This document shows, in pieces, positions 14,428-26,475 of a DNA stretch of 64,000 nt. Both the position numbers and the translations under genes were made by a program. Each line of letters opens with the position of its first letter. Positions within the stretch are counted from its first letter, which is position 1. This stretch comes from Larus michahellis (taxonomy: Eukaryota > Chordata > Aves > Charadriiformes > Laridae): NCBI RefSeq assembly GCF_964199755.1, contig NC_133898.1, positions 128,338,224 through 128,402,223 of the forward strand, given 5' to 3'. The notes beneath the pieces were generated by a model. That model saw nothing but the letters and a program-made list of their open reading frames with translations. It searched no databases and had not been told where the DNA came from.

Positions 14428-15510
14428 GAATCATGGCATAGACAAGTGTACTCTTCACTGGGTTAAAAACTGGTTGGATGGCCGTGCCCAGGGAGTCGTG
14501 ATTAAGGGGGTGAAATCCTCTTGGTGGCCTATCACCAGTGGTGTCCCTCAGGGCTCAGTTTTGGGGCCCGTTTTGTTTAATATCTTTATCAACGATCTGG
14601 ATGAGGGGATTGAGTGCACCCTCAGTAAGTTTGCAGATGACACCAAACTAGGTGGGAGTGTTGATCTGCTTGAGGGTAGGAAGGCTCTACAGAGGGACCC
14701 GGACAGGCTGGATCAATGGGCCAAGGCCAACTGTATGAGGTTTAATAAGGCCAAGTGCCCGGTCCTGCATTTCGGTCACAACAACCCCAAGCAGCGCTAC
14801 AGGCTTGGGGCAGAGTGGCTGGAAAGCTGCCCAGCAGAAAAGGACCTGGGGGTGCCGGTGGACGGCCAGCTTAACATGAGCCAGCAGTGTGCCCAGGTGG
14901 CCAAGAAGGCCAACAGCATTCTGGCTTGTATCAGGAATAGCGTGGCCAGCAGGAGTAGGGAAGTGATGGTGCCTCTGTACTCGGCACTGGTGAGGCCTCA
15001 CCTCGAGTGCTGTGTTCAGGTCTGGGCCCCTCTGTACAAGAGGGACATTGAGGTGCTGGAGCGTGTCCAGAGGAGAGCTACCAGGCTGGTGAGGGGTCTG
15101 GAGACCAGGGCATATGAGGAGAGGCTGAGGGAGCTGGGCATGTTTAGCCTGGAGAAGAGGAGGCTGAGGGGAGACCTCATTGCCCTCTACAACTCCCTGA
15201 AAGGAGGGTGGAGAGAGGTGGGGGTTGGCCTCTTCTCCCAGGGGAATAATGACAGGACCAGAGGAAATGGTCTGAAGCTGCGGCAGGGGAGGTTTAGATT
15301 ACATATTAGGAAGAATCCCTTTACTGAAAGAGTGGTCAGGCACTGGAACAGCCTGCCCAGGGAGGTGGTTGAGTCACCATCCCTAGAGGTGTTTAAGAAA
15401 AGTCAAGATTTGGCACTTCAGGGCATGCTCTAGTGACAGAGATTGTAGGTTGTTTGGTTGGACTCGATGATCTTAAGGGTCCTTTCCAACCATGAAGATT
15501 CTGTGATTCT
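14428..15510 (+). mobile_element. CR1 LINE, about 1.1 kb, with open reverse-transcriptase fragment
   Basis: A sense-orientation CR1 truncated at its 5' side within the RT domain. The frame stays open to the stop at 15,431-15,433. Visible RT motifs are [37 protein letters not shown], and the catalytic [10 protein letters not shown]. Then come the thumb/C-terminal landmarks [51 protein letters not shown] and [20 protein letters not shown]. The 3' UTR follows and ends with an octamer-like GATTCTGTGATTCTG at about 15,510. The endonuclease and RT fingers are absent, so it cannot move by itself. Confidence 0.95.
14432..15433 (+). pseudogene. CR1 ORF2 fragment (RT palm to C-terminus), frame intact
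   Basis: About 333 codons of LINE ORF2 without an in-frame stop or frameshift, retaining the FADD catalytic motif. It lacks the N-terminal endonuclease and most of the RT fingers. The in-frame sequence from 14,048 to about 14,428 is not CR1 and shows no family similarity. It is classed as a dead 5'-truncated LINE coding remnant. Confidence 0.85.
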
Positions 15511-15525
15511 GTTCATGAGCACATG

Positions 15526-15679
15526 AGAAGTTGTGGATGCCCCATCCCTGGAGGGGTTCGAGGCCAGGTTGGATGGGGCTTGGACCAACCTGGGCTGGTG
15601 GGAGGTGTCCCTGCCCAGGGCAGGGGTTGGGACTGGATGACCTTTAAGGTTCTTTCCAACCCAAACCATTCTATGATTT
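15526..15679 (+). mobile_element. CR1 LINE 3' end, sense
   Basis: A second, shorter CR1 copy lies directly after the previous one in the same orientation: TGGATGCCCCATCCCTGGAG, then the GGGCTTGGACCAACCTGGGC tract, then CCAAACCATTCTATGATT. Its 3' UTR differs from that of the upstream copy, so it comes from another subfamily and is a separate insertion. Confidence 0.9.
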
Positions 15680-15995
15680 CCCACCTTGACGCACCCAGGA
15701 TGCTGTTGTCTACCTGGACCAGGGAGGATGGTGTGACGTCTGTGCTAAACCTCCCTTCCTCTGAGTCATCACTCTTTATTGAGCCCTGGTTTTGAGACCA
15801 TCAGGAAAACCACTCCAATAAAGCCAAACAGGATGCTGGCTTCCCTAAGATCACGGCTGCCTTCACCAACCCGGGCAAAGATGCTATAAAGGGATTATAA
15901 TTTATTAACATGGCTGCTAAAACCCATTAATTAGCCTCAGACACGTAAAGAGATCTCTGTCTGGGGATCGGCTTCTAGAAACATGATGTATCTGC
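15680..15995. other. Short intergenic stretch, nothing recognised
   Basis: No gene or repeat was recognised between the CR1 pair and the TG-rich stretch. Confidence 0.5.
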
Positions 15996-16290
15996 TGGGC
16001 GTGAGTGTGCGTGTACACCACAATGAGAATGAGGGTGTATACATCTGCCTGTGCCACGGTGTGTGGATTGGGTGTGCGTGTGTTGCTGTGCATGTGTGTG
16101 TTGACACACATCTGTGCACTACAGGTGTGTGCATGCCCATAGACTGTGCCGAACGCGCTCATGTGTGTAACATAGACTTTGTGTGTGTGTGTGTACAGGT
16201 AACATGTTCAAAACATGATGAAGTGATAAACAGAGTGTGTGTGTACCACAATGCCTGCGCACATATGTGTATCATTGTGTGTGTTGAGCA
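15996..16290 (+). repeat. TG-rich degenerate microsatellite, left half
   Basis: Many TGTGTG/GTGTGC runs interrupted by other bases, the longest (TG)n near 16,180-16,195. The same kind of sequence resumes at 17,176 after the CR1, so this looks like one array split by an insertion. Confidence 0.7.
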
Positions 16291-17175
16291 CAGCAGTGGA
16301 TGTGGACACCAAGCTGAGTGGTGTCGTTGACATGCCTGAAGGACAGAATACCTCTAGAGAGAGCTGGACAAGCTCGAAAATTGGTCCCATGTGAACTCCA
16401 TGAGGTCCAACAAGGCAAAGTGCAGGGTCCTGCGCCTGGGTCAGGGCAACCTCTGGTATCAATACAGGCTGGGGGATGGAGGGGTGGAGAGCAGCCCTGA
16501 GAAGAAGGACTTGGGGGTGCTGCTGGGTGAGAAGCTCCACAGGAGCTGGCACCATGCGCTGGCAGCCCAGAAACGCCCCGCAGCCTGGGCTGCATCCCCA
16601 GCAGCGTGGGCAGCAGGGCGAGGGGGGGATTCTGCCCCTCTGCTGCGCTCGGGGGAGACCCCCCTGCAGTGCTGCCTCCAGCGCTGGGGCCTCGGCACAG
16701 GAGAGACACGGAGCTGTTGGAGCGGGGCCAGAGGAGGCCCCGGAGATGCTGGGAGGGCTGGAGCCCCTCTGCTGGGAGGACAGGCTGAGAGAGCTGGGGG
16801 GGTTCAGCCTGGAGAAGAGAAGGCTTTGGGGAGACCTTATAGTGGCCTTCCAATAGTTAAAGGAGACATAAGAAAGAGGGGGACAGACTTTTCAGCAGGG
16901 CCTGTTGTGATAGAACAAGGGGTGATGGCTCTAAACTAAAAGTGGGGAAATTTAGATTAGATATTAGGAAGAACTATTTTACTCTGAGGGTGGTGAGCCC
17001 CTGGCCCAGGTTGCCCAGAGAAGCTGTGGCTGCCCCATCCCTGGAGAAGTTCAAGGCCAGGTTGGACGGGGCTTGGAGCAACCTGGTCTGGTTGAAGATG
17101 TTCCTGCTCATGGCAGGGTGGGGTTGGAACTAGGTGGCCTTTAAAGGTGCCTTCCATCCTAAAACCATTCTGTGT
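16291..17175 (+). mobile_element. CR1 LINE, about 0.9 kb, sense, frameshifted
   Basis: It starts in the RT region (GGACACCAAGCTGAGTGGTG corresponds to the DTKLS-G part of the RT). It continues through the CR1 C-terminal region in broken frames ([29 protein letters not shown] in a shifted frame, [16 protein letters not shown]), the GTGAGCCCCTGGCCCAGG tract and the 3' UTR to CCATTCTGTGTG. It sits inside TG-rich DNA. Its middle (about 16,590-16,800) matches the copies at 24.4 and 58.7 kb very closely. Confidence 0.95.
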
Positions 17176-17385
17176 GTGAAAACTGTCTACACGTAGTACG
17201 TGTAGACCACAAAGCACCTGCACAACATCTACATGCACGTGTGTTTGTACCACTGTACGTGTGTGCGCATGGGGGTATGTTTGCACATCCGTGTGCAAAT
17301 GTTTGTGTGTGTGTCTCATTGTACGCTTGCATGAGCACAACGTGCATGGGTGCATAGGGCTGGTACTGTGCATGTGGCTCACTGC
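17176..17385 (+). repeat. TG-rich degenerate microsatellite, right half
   Basis: GTGTGTTTGTACC-, GTGTGCGC- and TGTGTGTGTGTC-type runs resume right after the CR1 3' end. It is probably the continuation of the array at 15,996-16,290. Confidence 0.65.
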
Positions 17386-18638
17386 AATGCCTATTTTAAT
17401 CTTGATTTTCATGATGTTTCGTGAAGGTTGCTGAGGGGCAGAGCCAGGCTCCAGAGCGGAGTGTGCCAATGCTCCAGCGTGGGGTTACAACCAGTCCTGG
17501 GGACAGGTCAGTCTGTGGGCTGTCAGATGGGCTAAGCATGTCCCTGACCTCCAGCCACTTTGTCCCCACCTGCACGGTGCTCCTGTGACCGCATCAGATG
17601 CAGAATGGACAGGGGACAACCCTGCTGCTGCTGGTAGCCCTTGCCAGTGCAGGCAGGTTGGAGGGGTGGAGAAGAGCTGTGCTGACCTTCCTTGGAGATA
17701 GGAGATGAAATGCATCCCTTTGGTACCTAAGTAGCACCTCCCCAAGTGAGAGCCAAGGTCAGAGGATGGGTCCTTGTGACACATTTCATTCCCAAACCCA
17801 CCTCTCCTCCTCTGCACCAGCCTCCCAAGTCTGCTCTTTGCAGCACTGTTCTCCAACATGTCTCCCTTCCAACACCCTTTTTCCTCTGAAGTCATAGAAA
17901 TGCCCTCAGCTGCAGGACTGAGATAAGGGCACATGCTTGAAAATGATGCAGATGTTCTTCATTCAGTCTTGCCCTGGCTGCCAGAACTGCCTTCTCCAGT
18001 CCCTCTGATAGACAAAGGATGGTGCCGGTTGCCACAGAAAGCCCTGCTTGAGTGAGGAGCCACTCACTGGTTCGCCTTTTGGTTTCTCCTTCCTCCACAT
18101 CCCAAACAGTCAAATATTTGCCATTCCCTCTAGCATCATTTTTTTGTAGAAATAGAGAGGTCTCAGCTCACCCAGCCCATCTGTCCTCTGTATCAGTGTA
18201 GATCTCATTAAAAGAGAGGACATAATTAAAGAGGAAATAAATAAAAGCTGTGCTGGTCCTGCTTTACTGTTTAGTGATGTTCCCACATATTTCTCTGCTC
18301 AGTTGTTGGTGCTCGTCATGCACTGGCTGCATCCAAGGGCATCCCTTCTCCTGGCTGCTGTGGGGTTTGGAGCACTACATACGAGCAAAATTCAAGTCTG
18401 CATCAAGCAGGAGCTGATCTTTGCACGGCTCCTCAAGGACTACAAGGGAAGGAGCCCCAGCTGCCCTTTTGGTGCTATGTCCCTTTCTGGGTGGAGCTGG
18501 TTCACTGCATCCATCTACCATAGGAGCCAACCAGGCTGGGGCTGCAGCCATGCACGCATTGCCTCCAGAGCTCTTCTGGGCACCACAAAACACTTTTTTC
18601 CTTTTTTTTCCTGGGTTTTTCACAGTGACTCTTGAGAC
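17386..18638. other. Intergenic, no gene seen (17.4-18.6 kb)
   Basis: Unique-looking sequence. About 18,200-18,260 is rich in ATTAAA/AATAAA-like words (homeodomain-like AT content) but has no gene context. Confidence 0.5.
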
Positions 18639-18855
18639 CATGGAATCATATAAATGGCTTAGTTTGGAAAGGACCTTCAAGATCATCCAGTGCCACCCCC
18701 TGCCCTGGGCAGGGACACCTCCCACCAGCCCAGGTTGCTCCAAGCCCCATCCAACCTGGCCTTGAACACCTCCAGGGATGGGGCAGCCACAGCTTCCCTG
18801 AGCAACCTGTTCCAGTGTCTCACCACCCTCGGAGGGCAAAATTTCTTCCTGTTAT
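18639..18855 (-). mobile_element. CR1 LINE 3' end, antisense
   Basis: It starts with a degenerate octamer (CATGGAATCATATAAATGGC), then TTTGGAAAGGACCTTCAAGATC and the usual CCCTGCCCTGGGCAGGGACA tract, ending in the CACCACCCTCGGAGGGC region. It is somewhat diverged. Confidence 0.92.
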
Positions 18856-21800
18856 AGTGAAAGATTTCTTCCTGAATGCTCATCCATCTTCCTAATACTC
18901 CTCCAACTCCACTGCTGCAAAATCCAGAGCTAGTAAGCACGTGGGCTGGTCTTAAAACCCACACACCTGAGCTTAGAGGACCTCTGAACTTTTTCAAGCC
19001 ACTGTAGAAGCTTCCAACATAATCACTTCTCTGGGCAGCTGCTGTATGCTCTGAGGTTGCAGTATTCAGGTACCAAAGCCCACAAACAAGAGGAGTAACT
19101 GGTTTGGATCTGCAAGATCCCCTACACAAAATCATGGCTCTCCATCCAGGTCCCACAGGATGGCTGTCATCTCCCCAAGAGCCTTTACTGGCCCATCAGT
19201 CCGAGCAGCAGCAGCGGCTATGCTTATCACGGCACAGGCCGAGTGGGCACAGGATTTCTGTGGGAAAGGATGAAGGCACCCTGCCCTCCTTGGCATCTCA
19301 TCTGGAGGCTGTATCTTCATATTGGCCCCCACTTTTAAGCTTCTGCCATTAGCGTAAGGTTTTCCTGAGTGAGACTATGTTCAAGTGCTAGGGATAGACC
19401 AACCCTCCATGAATTTCTCTTATCCCCTCCTTGACTCTGCATACCCCCTGGGCTCCGCAGGGGAGGAATGCATCAGCTCAGGAGTCAGGAGGTTTCTGAG
19501 GGCTCCCAAAAGCTTATGCTGGAGTGCAGGATGGGACACGTCTCTGTTGCACGCGCCTGGGACAGCGCTCAGCCGCCACGGCCCAGAGCAGCCATTCCCT
19601 GGCGTCATCATGGTTTCAGCTCTGGGGTGAGGTTCATCGCGCTCTCAGTCCTTCCCAAAAGGTGTCTGATATGGTGGGGGTGAGATGTGGGGAAGAACAG
19701 GACCACCCTGGCTACTGAAGCTGCAGCATCATTTCTAAAGCGAGCAGCTTCCAGCTCATGCAAAAAAGAACCCCAGATGATCCCCTCCTCCTCCTCCAGC
19801 ATCCTTCTACCCCAGCAAGGCGACCTCGACCAGGCTTTTTCCTCGGGGGAGCAAAGGGAGGCAGGGAGGGGCGTTGTAACTTGAGATAAAACTGGGTTAA
19901 TTTGGCATGGAAGGGGTTTTTTTGTCTCCCCGTTTCTCGCTTCTCAGGGGAAGAGTGTGCTCTTTCTCCTTCCCCTCTCTATTCGTATTCCGAGCTCATT
20001 TGCTGCAGTGAGAGCTGCGCGGCCGCCAGCCGGGCCGGGAAGCACATCTGCATCGTGATGTAGTCAGAAACTCGGGTCTCCAAATCAATTACTGACCTTC
20101 TGCTGCTCCAGAAATTGCTCAGGATGGATTTGCATGTTGGGTGTGGGAAGAGAGATTGTGGGGGGGGGGTTGGTGCTCAGCCACGTTTTCTGCTTCTCTG
20201 CCTCTCTGGCTTCCTCAGGGGCAGAGCTGTGATTTATTTGGTGGATGTGATTAATTATATCTCATAAAATTTCCCTGTTTGTCCTGATCTTCCCTCTCTT
20301 GGTACCAATTCTGATTGTTGATGCACAAGCTGCTTTTGGAGTGCTTTTTTTCCCTATGATTCTTATGAATGACGCCGATTGTGTATCCCTCTGTTTGTTG
20401 TCCACCCCCTCTTCCCTCCAAATGGCTTTTGAACCTCCTGATCCCTGCCAGATTTGGCAGAGCAGCCAACCTCAGAGATGTCACATTCCCACAAATCTTC
20501 CTCAAGTGTCTTTCTGTCAGCTTATTTATTGAGCAGATTCATGTCCATACCAGTGAACTAACCAGTGCCTGGACTTATCTTCTGTCCCAGGGCTCCCCTA
20601 GCCATATCAAGTGGCCACGAAGGTGGTAGATATGGTAACTGCTGACCCACATTTCACCAAGTCCTGGGGAGCAAATGATGGAACCACCGGGGAATCAATG
20701 TGAAACCGATAACACGAATTAGGTCTTGGCACGGTGGGCATCAGAAAGTATCAGGATGCTGGGAAAAGAGCGAGAAATAGTCGTGGGCAGCAGAGCCATA
20801 AGTGAATGTTAAAGACTAGGCTGGGGTGTCCTCCCTAGTATCTCTAACACCCCAGGGGTGAGGATGCTGGGGAAGCACCGGAGGACTGGCCCATGGAGAG
20901 GTGCTGGGTTCATGAGCTCTCCCTAAAAAGCATCTCTTCGGCCAGCATGGGCTCAAAGGACCGTGCTGTGATCCCTGAAGATATTCCCTATGTCCACTCC
21001 TGCTTGTACCACCCAGATCCTCACAGTCCTTCTTGGGACTGATCCCCGCCCCTGCCCAAGGGACTGTGCAGACACCACCCGAGGGAGACCATGGTCCAGC
21101 CGGGGAGTGGGGCAGCAGATGGGGCAAGGCAGAGGCATGCACCACAGCGCCCAGAAATCCTGTCAGGATAGAGACTCGGAAAACAGAGGAAATTAGTATC
21201 TCAGGAGACAATTTTCCCCTAGGAGCAGTTCTCCATCTCCATCTGCGTCACGTGCAGAGCAGAGCTGGGAGCGCCTGAGAGCCGACCATTGGTGTTTGCT
21301 GAGCCGTGAACACGGAGAGGCTGGTATCATTTGTCTCAGTAAACTGGTTATTAATTCTTGCAGCCAGGAGGGCATGCATTCACATTTCCTTGGCAGTATC
21401 ATGTGCTGGCAGGAAATTAAAAGGCAGAAATGCCGGCTCTTCCCACATTTAGAAAGCACACGGACACCCGGCCAGAGCCAGGCTCTTCTCAACCATCCAG
21501 AGAGACACTGAGGCAGTGTCTGAGGTGTGTGCCGTCATTGCCAACACTCTACCTAAATTAGAGGGGTGCATTTGAGCCTTTTCAGGGGGAGGGAAATAAC
21601 CAACCGGCAAGGAAGTCCAAGCCTGTGTTCATTTAGAAATCCCTACACATACAAACAACCATGCCCACGCAGACAGAGGCAAATAAATAAGTAAACATGG
21701 GACAGTTGCTTTAGTTCTCTGAGGGTTTTACCCTCAGATCGCTGCTGGAGATCAGAGCATCTCCGGAATAATGTCAGTACTTGGCTCAAACCCCCGGCAG

Positions 21801-23977
21801 GCAACGAGGGGGCTCAGGAGTTGCTCCCTTCCTCAGATAAGAGATTAGCTTTGGGATTTGATTGTTTCAGTTAAATCCTCTCCTTCTTTTGGACACTTGG
21901 GGCTTACAGGAGAGGGAGCGTGGTGGGAAATGCCCCCATTGCCTGGATGCCAGTAGGGGGAGTTGCAGGCTGGATTTGGAAGAGGGGGACAAATACCACA
22001 GGGACTGAAGCATTAAAGGATCCCTGAAGCTTCATTCTAGTCCCATCCCCATCCCTCTGTGCTGGGGAATTCCGTGTCTCGCCAGCATTGCCACACTCAG
22101 AGCTCCACTGGTAACCGGGAGAGCTCCAAAGCTCCATTGAGGCCATTCAGATCTCCCCCTGCATTCAGATATCCCCCTGCAACGGTTCCTCCAGGGGATT
22201 TGGGGGTATCAGGACTCTCCTGGGGTCATTTGAGCCAGCTCAGGCAAACTGCTGAGCCACAAAGAAATGAGTAAAAAGCAGAGGTGGCCGGTGCCAAAAG
22301 TAGACTGGGGAGGGGGATCCTTCCTGGCTTTGCACATAACGTTTTCAAGGATCACAATTTCCACCAGCACCTTTGAAGAAGGGGGCAGAACATCCATTCC
22401 CGGAAGAAGATCAGATAAGGCCTCTCTGCCTGCAGAGATGAAGAAAGGCAGAAGGTTCACTAAAAGGGTTTCTGCATCCCCAGCAACCTTTGAAAAATGG
22501 TCTTTGATCAGGAAAAAAGGCAAAGAAGCTCCATGTAATGAATGAATCTTTACAGCGCACAGGTTTGTGTCCCACAGCCCCTAGGCTTCTTTCACCCACT
22601 CACACCAGACTCCCAGATAATCCCATAACTCTCATTTCTCCTTCCTAAGTCCCCTTGATCTCCCAGGTGCAAAACTCCCACTCCCTTCTCTCCTCCATCC
22701 CCCTGTCTCCTGTCCATCCTTGGCTCTCTGGCTGTGGATACACCATGTCCTGGCCTTGTTTGGAGCTGCAGGTGCTGAGCAAGAGGGCAGAGGCACTGCC
22801 TGCCTCCTGTGTCTCTGCTCTAGGGGACATAAAACAGTGTGAGGCACTGCCGCCCCTGCACTCCCTTCAGTGCCAACAGTAATGCATCTCCTGTCCTCCA
22901 GCCAGTGACCAGTTTTACTAAAAACCTCCGAGAACCGCATATCTTTGAGACCTGCACCCTTAGATCAGACATGGCTGTGATTTGTCATGTATTTCAAGGT
23001 GGCTAACCTTGCAGACAAGCATGAGGCATAGATCTGCATGGTCATGTAAGCCCCTTTCTTTAGAAAACCCAACAAAACCACGTTTCAGAGCCTTGAGTTG
23101 GCTGATGGCTGTAGTGTGGTTTCATTTCCTCCAAATGTTGCTATGTAAACACTAATCAGTCCAAATTATTCAAATCACAACTGTCGAGCATGGAAGTAGC
23201 ATTAATGAGGAAAAAAAAGGAACAGATCGGTAGAGCAGAAAGTGTCCTTTGGCTGGAGGTTGGTGGCTCCCATCCAACACATGCAACTCACACCCCTTCC
23301 TCTCCCATAGCCCTTGGAAACGTGTCTTGTTGGGAGAGAGCTCTGGGCCAGTTGTCCAGCCCCAGGGTTTCTGGCTGGCAAAACACTAGTGGGTATTTCA
23401 CTTTTCATGGAGAATATAAACACCCTGGGGTCTCACGCCCAAACTGAGATGTCCCAGAACCTGGAAGGGCTCTGTCCTGCTCTGCTGACAGGTTTCCAAC
23501 TGATGCAAGACCACCTTGGGTGGCTACTGCAAAACCAGGATGAGTGTGAGTGTAGGGCCCTGTTTTATCCTACCGGTGCCCCTGTGCAGACTCATAATTC
23601 ACTTCACTCATTTCCAAAGCCAGCTAAGCTTTGAGGCACTCTTAACACCTGTGGCTCCAGCTATGGCCATGGTTGTTCCTGGAGGCAGACTCACCCCAGG
23701 TCATGGTGCCTGACGCAGTTTGGGCTCATCTCTGGGAGATGAATTGGTGGTAGAAATGTGTCACAGTGCCAGATGAGCCCTCCATGTGGGTTTGGACCAA
23801 GGAAGGCACCAGCCTCCAAAGCCCAGGCCTATGAAGGCCATGGCAAATAACAATTCCCCATACCAAGCTAGGTGAACCATGGCTGCAGGGCTGTATGCAT
23901 TCATCAGCTCTCCCTGCCTGTCTCCACAGAGCTACGTCAGACTGGGGAGACTACGTCAGGCAAGGGAAAAAGGCTCT
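18856..23977. other. Intergenic, no gene seen (18.9-24.0 kb)
   Basis: About 5 kb without a recognised CR1 or gene. It contains a G run at 20,160-20,169, CTC-rich words near 19,783-19,800 and a short direct duplication at 22,143-22,180 (two copies of a GCATTCAGATATCCCC-like unit). Open frames are short and overlap on both strands. Confidence 0.55.
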
Positions 23978-24725
23978 CATACAATTGTAGGATGGTTTGG
24001 GTTGGAAAGGACCTTAAAGATCATCCAGTTCCAACTCCCTGCCCTGGGCAGGGACACCTCCCACCAGACCAGGTTGCTCCAAGCCCCGGCCAACCTGGCC
24101 TTGAACCCCTCCAGGGATGGGGCAGCCACAGCTTCTCTGGGCAACCTGGGCCAGAGGCTCACCACCCTCACACCAAAGAATTCCTTCCTAATATGTCATC
24201 TAAATCTCCCCTCTTTCAGTTTAAAAGATTTAAACGGTTTTAAAACTGTTCCCCCTCGTCCCGTGGCTCCCCTCCCTGCTCCAGAGTCCCTCCCCAGCTT
24301 TCCTGGAGCCCCTTTAGGGACTGGCAGGGGCTGGAAGGTCTCCGCGGAGCCTTCTCTTCTCCAGGCTGAACCCCCCCAGCTCTCTCAGCCTGTCCTCCCA
24401 GCAGAGGGGCTACAGCCCTCCCAGCATCTCCGGGGCCTCCTCTGGCCCCGCTCCAACAGCTCCGTGTCTCTCCTGTGCCGAGGCCCCAGCGCTGGAGGCA
24501 GCACTGCAGGGGGGTCTCCCCCGAGCGCAGCAGAGGGGCAGAATCCCCCCCTCGCCCTGCTGCCCACGCTGCTGGGGATGCAGCCCAGGCTGCGGGGGGT
24601 TTCTGGGCTGCCAGCGCACAGTGCCGGCTCCTATGGAGCTTCTCACCCACCAACACCTCCAAGTCCTTCCCCTCAGGGCTGCTCTCAATCCATTTTCCAC
24701 CCAGCTTGTGTTTGTGCTTGGGAAT
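23978..24725 (-). mobile_element. CR1 LINE, about 0.75 kb, antisense
   Basis: The 3' end is on the left (GGATGGTTTGGGTTGGAAAG). It then runs through the 3' UTR and the C-terminal ORF2 region in broken frames, to about 24,725 (sense strand starts near CCAAGCACAAACACAAGCTG). It belongs to the subfamily also seen at 16.3-17.2 kb and 57.9-59.0 kb, sharing their GC-rich middle. Confidence 0.95.
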
Positions 24726-25039
24726 TGACCCAGGGGAGTCCTTGAAGGTTTCTCCAGGCCTTTGCAGACCCGTTAAGGGGTCATGGTGTAAACAACACTC
24801 ACAGCTCTGGGGCTCATGGTCTTACATCATGCCCACCCAAGTGCTAAGCTCAAACAACCACAGTGTGGACACCACTAGCAAAACCCTCCCAAAGCAGAGG
24901 ACAAAAGTGCACACCTCCGCCATCCCCTGCCCCAGGCTGCAGATTGGTGCTGCTATGCCAGCCTATGAAAGGAAACTGTATTGGCTTTGCTACAGGGCAG
25001 TAACGTCTGGAAAAGGAGTAGAAATAAGTTCCCTGGTGG
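24726..25039. other. Short intergenic stretch, nothing recognised
   Basis: No gene or repeat was recognised between two CR1 fragments. Confidence 0.5.
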
Positions 25040-25188
25040 CATCCCACGGAGTTTGTGGGATCTTCATCCTTGGAGGTATTCAAGACTCAGCTGGTGACCT
25101 GATTTAATTAGATCTGCACTGAGCAGGCCGTAGAACTAGATGAGCTCCAGAAGTCCCTTCCAAACTGAATTATTCCATGATTGTACAT
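25040..25188 (+). mobile_element. Degenerate CR1 3' end, sense
   Basis: The tract CATCCTTGGAGGTATTCAAG, then CTAGATGAGCTCCAGAAGTC, CCTTCCAAACTGAATTATTC and CATGATTGT follows the CR1 3' end order but is clearly diverged, so it is older than the neighbouring copy. Confidence 0.8.
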
Positions 25189-26095
25189 TGCTGCCGTGCT
25201 CTGTAGTAATAAATTAACTGCTACCAGTCACCAGGCCAGGAAAAAGTTTCACCGCTGGGGGCTACATCTGGTGTTTCGTTGTATGGGTTTTTTTTTAAAA
25301 TAAACTTTTCCAGACAGTTTTTGAACATCGGTGACACCAATACCTGAAATAGATGTGAACCACTCATCCCGAAACGTCACAGCAGAGCCTTGCAGGAGGC
25401 TCTTCAAAGATGGGAATGGGCATCTCTTGGAAGCTGTTCAGACTCAGCATACTGGAGCAATTTTCAAAAAAGCAAAGCAGGTGTTACATGTGGAAAGGGG
25501 AAAACAGACTCTGAGGAGGGGCAAAATGACATCGTTCCATGGAAAGCTGCTGGTCTATGGAGAAAGCCGGCTAGAAAACACCTGCATCCAGTACGACATC
25601 CAACGGCAGCGTATACTAAAGCAGGAAACTGTCAAGTCAGACCTTGAAGCTGGTGTTTAGATTATTTGGAAAACATCCCAGACATTAAACACTTGGAGCT
25701 GTTAGAATAAGGTCAGAATAAGAGAAATGATACTTGGGAAAGGAAGGAATGAACCCATCAATCCTCAGGCCTCAGGAAGAGAAATTTTAAAACCTTTAGA
25801 GGGAAGAATTTAGAATTTGGCCAGAGCACCATGAAACACTTCACCTAAGGTGTTTGGGTTTCCCTCTTTGCTTTGCTGGCAGTCGTGTTTTCCACCTGTC
25901 TGGCCCAGAAACATGGAAAATCCAGGTGTTTTGCTTCGTGGCCCTGCTCCTTTCTCCACTGAGGTATGAAAGGACCTGTTGTCCTCATTTTTGCTTCAAA
26001 GGCAGCCACATTTTCAAGGGACAGAAGCCAGTGACCACGACCAGAAGATGGAGGAAGATGTCTGCGTTTCTCAGGGAATGACTGTTACCCTGTTT
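25189..26095. other. Intergenic, possibly very old repeat
   Basis: No gene was recognised. Parts of 25,330-26,095 may be the 5' extension of the ancient CR1 that follows, but I could not match them convincingly. Confidence 0.4.
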
Positions 26096-26475
26096 TCCAC
26101 CCAGGCTCAATTCAATTTGGAAAGTGCTTAAAGACAGATTCGGTTACCAGAACTGTGGAACTCCTTGCCACAAGAGGTTGTTGCTGTTAAAAGTTGACAT
26201 GAAGTTCATGGGGGACCAGGTTATTGTGTGACAGCGAAAGTCAGTGTTGCTAAATGAGCAGACGGAAACCACAGATAAATTCAGGAATAACTTGAGGCAC
26301 AGCGTAATTTGAAAAAATACCTTGGGGAAGGATATTTTAGGTTTGCCTTATCCTTACGGTATTCTCTAGGCATCGGCCTCTGGACACTGTAGCAGAGATG
26401 TCGGGAAGATACGCCTAACCCATAAGGGCTGATGTTTGAAAAGAGTTTTGCATGTCTGACCCACCTGGTTTTGTA
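26096..26475 (+). mobile_element. Ancient CR1 LINE 3' region, sense
   Basis: It follows the order of an old amniote CR1 3' end: GGAACTCCTTGCCACAAGAG, an AAAAGTT-ACATG-AGTTCA segment, GGGAAGGATATT, and GGCATCGGCCTCTGGACACT, with a degenerate AGAT-GTCTGACCCA end near 26,460. It is heavily mutated and from a different, much older subfamily than the octamer-tailed avian copies. Confidence 0.65.
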
